From NCBI GenBank assembly GCA_026390795.1, contig JAPLFG010000004.1, positions 124,001-188,000 of the forward strand: a stretch of DNA of 64,000 nucleotides, read 5' to 3'. Made by a program: the position numbers and the translations under genes. The first letter of the stretch is position 1. Every line of letters begins with the position of its first letter. This DNA is from Ignavibacteriales bacterium. GTDB lineage: Bacteria > Bacteroidota > Ignavibacteria > Ignavibacteriales > Melioribacteraceae. Below the pieces are notes generated by a model. That model searched no databases. It saw only the letters and a program-made list of their open reading frames with translations, and was not told where the DNA came from. This document shows positions 62,357 to 64,000 of this stretch, piece by piece.

Positions 62357-63526
62357 ATGAAAAATAAATTTTTTGCCTTTTTTATAATATTATTCAGTGC
62401 CGGAATAATATTTCCGCAATCGAGCATAAACCCGGATGTAAGTTTAATAGGCACATTTAATACAAATACAAATTTCATAAAAGGTTCACCGGGATACGGG
62501 AAGTTAAACTTCGAGAATCCCGAAATGGAATTATTTATTGACGGTTATTTGAATCCTTTTGCCTTGGCAACCGGAAACATTTCCTATGAGAACAATCAAT
62601 TCGGAGTTGAAGAACTTTATGGGAATATTGTCCGCGGACTTCCGCTCGACATGCAGATTAAAGCCGGAAAATTTTTAGTCGGTTTCGGCAAATTGAATAC
62701 AGTTCATCAGCATGCCTGGCCTTTTTTGGAGCGCCCTCTTTTTCATCAAGTTTTTTTCGGAGAAGGCGGCTTTAATGATGTCGGCGTGAATTTTAGTTTT
62801 CTAATTCCAACGGGAGATGTCTTCACAAATTTAGATCTCGGTATATTCAAAGGTGAATCGATGACGGCGTTACTTGATTCAAACGCAATTGACCGGGGAA
62901 TTAATCCAATATTTGTAGGCAGACTTGGAACATTCTGGTCGCTGGATGATTACACAAATCTGGAAGTCGGAGTAAGCGGTTCTTATGGAGCTTATTCAAA
63001 AGGAAATTTGATTTTATTCAGCATTTTGAAAAATGAAGCTGATGAAAGAACTTTCAATTATTTCTACGGAGGACTCGATTTCAAATTTAAATATACTCCC
63101 GATGCTTATACGGTCTTAACTATTCAAGGTGAAGCAATTTTAAATAACCGCAATGTTCCGCGTATTTCACAAATAGGTATTGACCGTACAGTGGCATTTT
63201 CAAAAAATATTACAAACTCCGGAGCTTTTATATATGCCGACTATAAATTTCAGAAGCAATTTAGTTTTGGCGCTAAGTATGATTACACTGCCGGTATTTT
63301 AGGTTCCGATCCAACATTTTATTCATTAAGCAATGACGATAAGAATTCAACGAGAGGAATTGAAGCATGGTTTTCTTATTACCCGGTAGAAGAAACTTCC
63401 GTAGTCCGTCTCGGCGTTCAGCATTTAACATTTCATTATGGCGACGGTACGAATAGAGACGGAGAAACAACGATAAAATTACAATTCATGTTTTCACTTG
63501 GACCGCATAAAGCGCATCCATTCTAA
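62357..63526 (+). CDS. Outer-membrane porin-like barrel in a metal-uptake locus
   Basis: 389 residues. Signal peptide (MKNKFFAFFIILFSAGIIFPQ), a strand-rich body and a barrel-type end, with HQHAWPFLERPLFHQVFFGEGG containing several His residues, and the last residues GPHKAHPF also His-containing. Similar barrels are encoded next to Zn/Mn ABC transporters in Bacteroidota. GAGGAAGAG precedes ATG. The ZnuA-like gene follows after 17 bp. Confidence 0.7.
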   Translation: MKNKFFAFFIILFSAGIIFPQSSINPDVSLIGTFNTNTNFIKGSPGYGKLNFENPEMELFIDGYLNPFALATGNISYENNQFGVEELYGNIVRGLPLDMQIKAGKFLVGFGKLNTVHQHAWPFLERPLFHQVFFGEGGFNDVGVNFSFLIPTGDVFTNLDLGIFKGESMTALLDSNAIDRGINPIFVGRLGTFWSLDDYTNLEVGVSGSYGAYSKGNLILFSILKNEADERTFNYFYGGLDFKFKYTPDAYTVLTIQGEAILNNRNVPRISQIGIDRTVAFSKNITNSGAFIYADYKFQKQFSFGAKYDYTAGILGSDPTFYSLSNDDKNSTRGIEAWFSYYPVEETSVVRLGVQHLTFHYGDGTNRDGETTIKLQFMFSLGPHKAHPF

Positions 63527-63543
63527 TTTCAAGAGGAACTCAG

Positions 63544-64000
63544 ATGAAAAAAATATTAATCGTACTGCTGATTGCAGTTACAAGCTTCAGTTATGCAAAT
63601 ATAAAAGTTGTTGTGTCAACAACAGTAATTTACGATTTGGTAAAAGAGATCGGTAAAGATAAAGTTACGGTTGATTTCATTGCGCGTGGAGATCAAGATC
63701 CGCATTTTGTAGAGGTTCTCCCAAGTTATATGATAAAATTGCGCAATGCCGACATATTTTTTAGGATTGGAATGGCATTGGAAATGTGGTCCAACCAATT
63801 AATAGACGGCTCAAGAAACAGCAAATTAAAAGTTATTGATCTTTCGGAAGATATAGATAAAAAAGAAGTTCCAAGTTATAAAACCGATGCAAGTTACGGC
63901 GACGTTCATCCTTACGGAAATCCGCATTATTGGCTCGATCCGCTAAACGCAAAAGTTATGGCAAAAGAAATCTACGAAGCACTCTCAGCGGAATCGAGTT
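63544..64000 (+). CDS. znuA: Metal ABC transporter substrate-binding protein, ZnuA-type (3' end outside window)
   Basis: The frame opens at ATG 63544 (GAGGA upstream) and runs off the edge after 152 residues. Signal peptide, then KVVVSTTVIYDLVKEIGKDKVTVDFIARGDQDPHFVEVLPS (His ligand region DPHFVE), GNPHYWLDPLNAKVMAKEI. This is the cluster A-I metal-binding fold for Zn2+ or Mn2+. Placed after the porin gene in the same orientation, so they probably form one import system; permease and ATPase would lie to the right. Confidence 0.9.
   Translation, partial: MKKILIVLLIAVTSFSYANIKVVVSTTVIYDLVKEIGKDKVTVDFIARGDQDPHFVEVLPSYMIKLRNADIFFRIGMALEMWSNQLIDGSRNSKLKVIDLSEDIDKKEVPSYKTDASYGDVHPYGNPHYWLDPLNAKVMAKEIYEALSAESS

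Overview
The window is an AT-rich bacterial chromosome segment whose gene content points to the Ignavibacteria (Ignavibacteriota/Chlorobiota side of the Bacteroidota supergroup). The clues are a bacterial sphingolipid locus, DUF4835, DUF4249, DUF6970 and PEGA lipoproteins, a TonB-dependent receptor with a carboxypeptidase-regulatory domain, an icm-type acyl-CoA mutase and an EF-G paralogue. This assignment is inference from family content; no rRNA gene is present.

1-14 kb is housekeeping: sucD (5' end outside the window, Lys-rich tail), ndk, a lipoprotein, an NfeD-type membrane protease, speB, tgt-yajC, a DCC/rhodanese pair, a CorC-type CBS protein, a UbiA-family prenyltransferase, a split B12-dependent acyl-CoA mutase whose two specificity residues match isobutyryl-CoA mutase, mutL, folA and a PEGA lipoprotein.

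14.4-21.5 kb is an accessory array. Small minus-strand genes (membrane proteins, two RibD-type reductases, a VOC protein, a DinB protein, a thioredoxin-TPR protein) alternate with long imperfect hairpins that have integron attC architecture. Two cassettes (VOC, thioredoxin) have ends that are complementary over 12 and 9 bp, as expected of integron gene cassettes. No integrase is in view, so this looks like a CALIN (attC cluster lacking an integrase). A 93-bp element with 12-bp perfect terminal inverted repeats sits in one attC. 20.8-25.4 kb is rich in repeats: GTAGAGACG...CGTCTCTAC palindromes, a RAYT (REP-associated tyrosine transposase) that carries one palindrome in frame in its own coding sequence, a tandem GTCTCTACGTTTCACC tract, a TTTTTTAAA-rich degenerate array, and thyX.

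25.4-36 kb returns to core genes: glycerate kinase, HIT protein, EF-G-like GTPase, DUF948/YtxH pair, SpoVG-like protein, monomeric NADP-isocitrate dehydrogenase, maf and a MATE exporter. At 36.7 kb a helix-turn-helix gene ends in a perfect 142-bp palindrome that abuts a broken GIY-YIG gene; a tRNA-Ala(GGC) follows. 38.2-41.6 kb holds a probable complete ceramide-synthesis set: CerR-like reductase, serine palmitoyltransferase and a GNAT candidate ceramide synthase. 42.7-45.5 kb encodes a beta-barrel protein and a second barrel protein with an N-terminal helix-hairpin-helix DNA-binding-like domain.

45.6-55.1 kb is a tricarboxylic-acid module on the plus strand: IDH-family dehydrogenase, degenerate HD protein, four-helix-bundle protein, Lys4-like (homo)aconitase, MmgE/PrpD protein, a Phd-YoeB toxin-antitoxin pair, a CitD-CitE fusion and CitF. 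55.1-59.8 kb is a minus-strand surface operon (TonB receptor, DUF4249, PEGA/propeller lipoprotein), followed by acsA. The window ends in a metal-uptake locus: small membrane protein, porin-like barrel and a partial ZnuA-type binding protein. Citrate lyase plus acetyl-CoA synthetase could together do the job of ATP-citrate lyase; this is a hypothesis.
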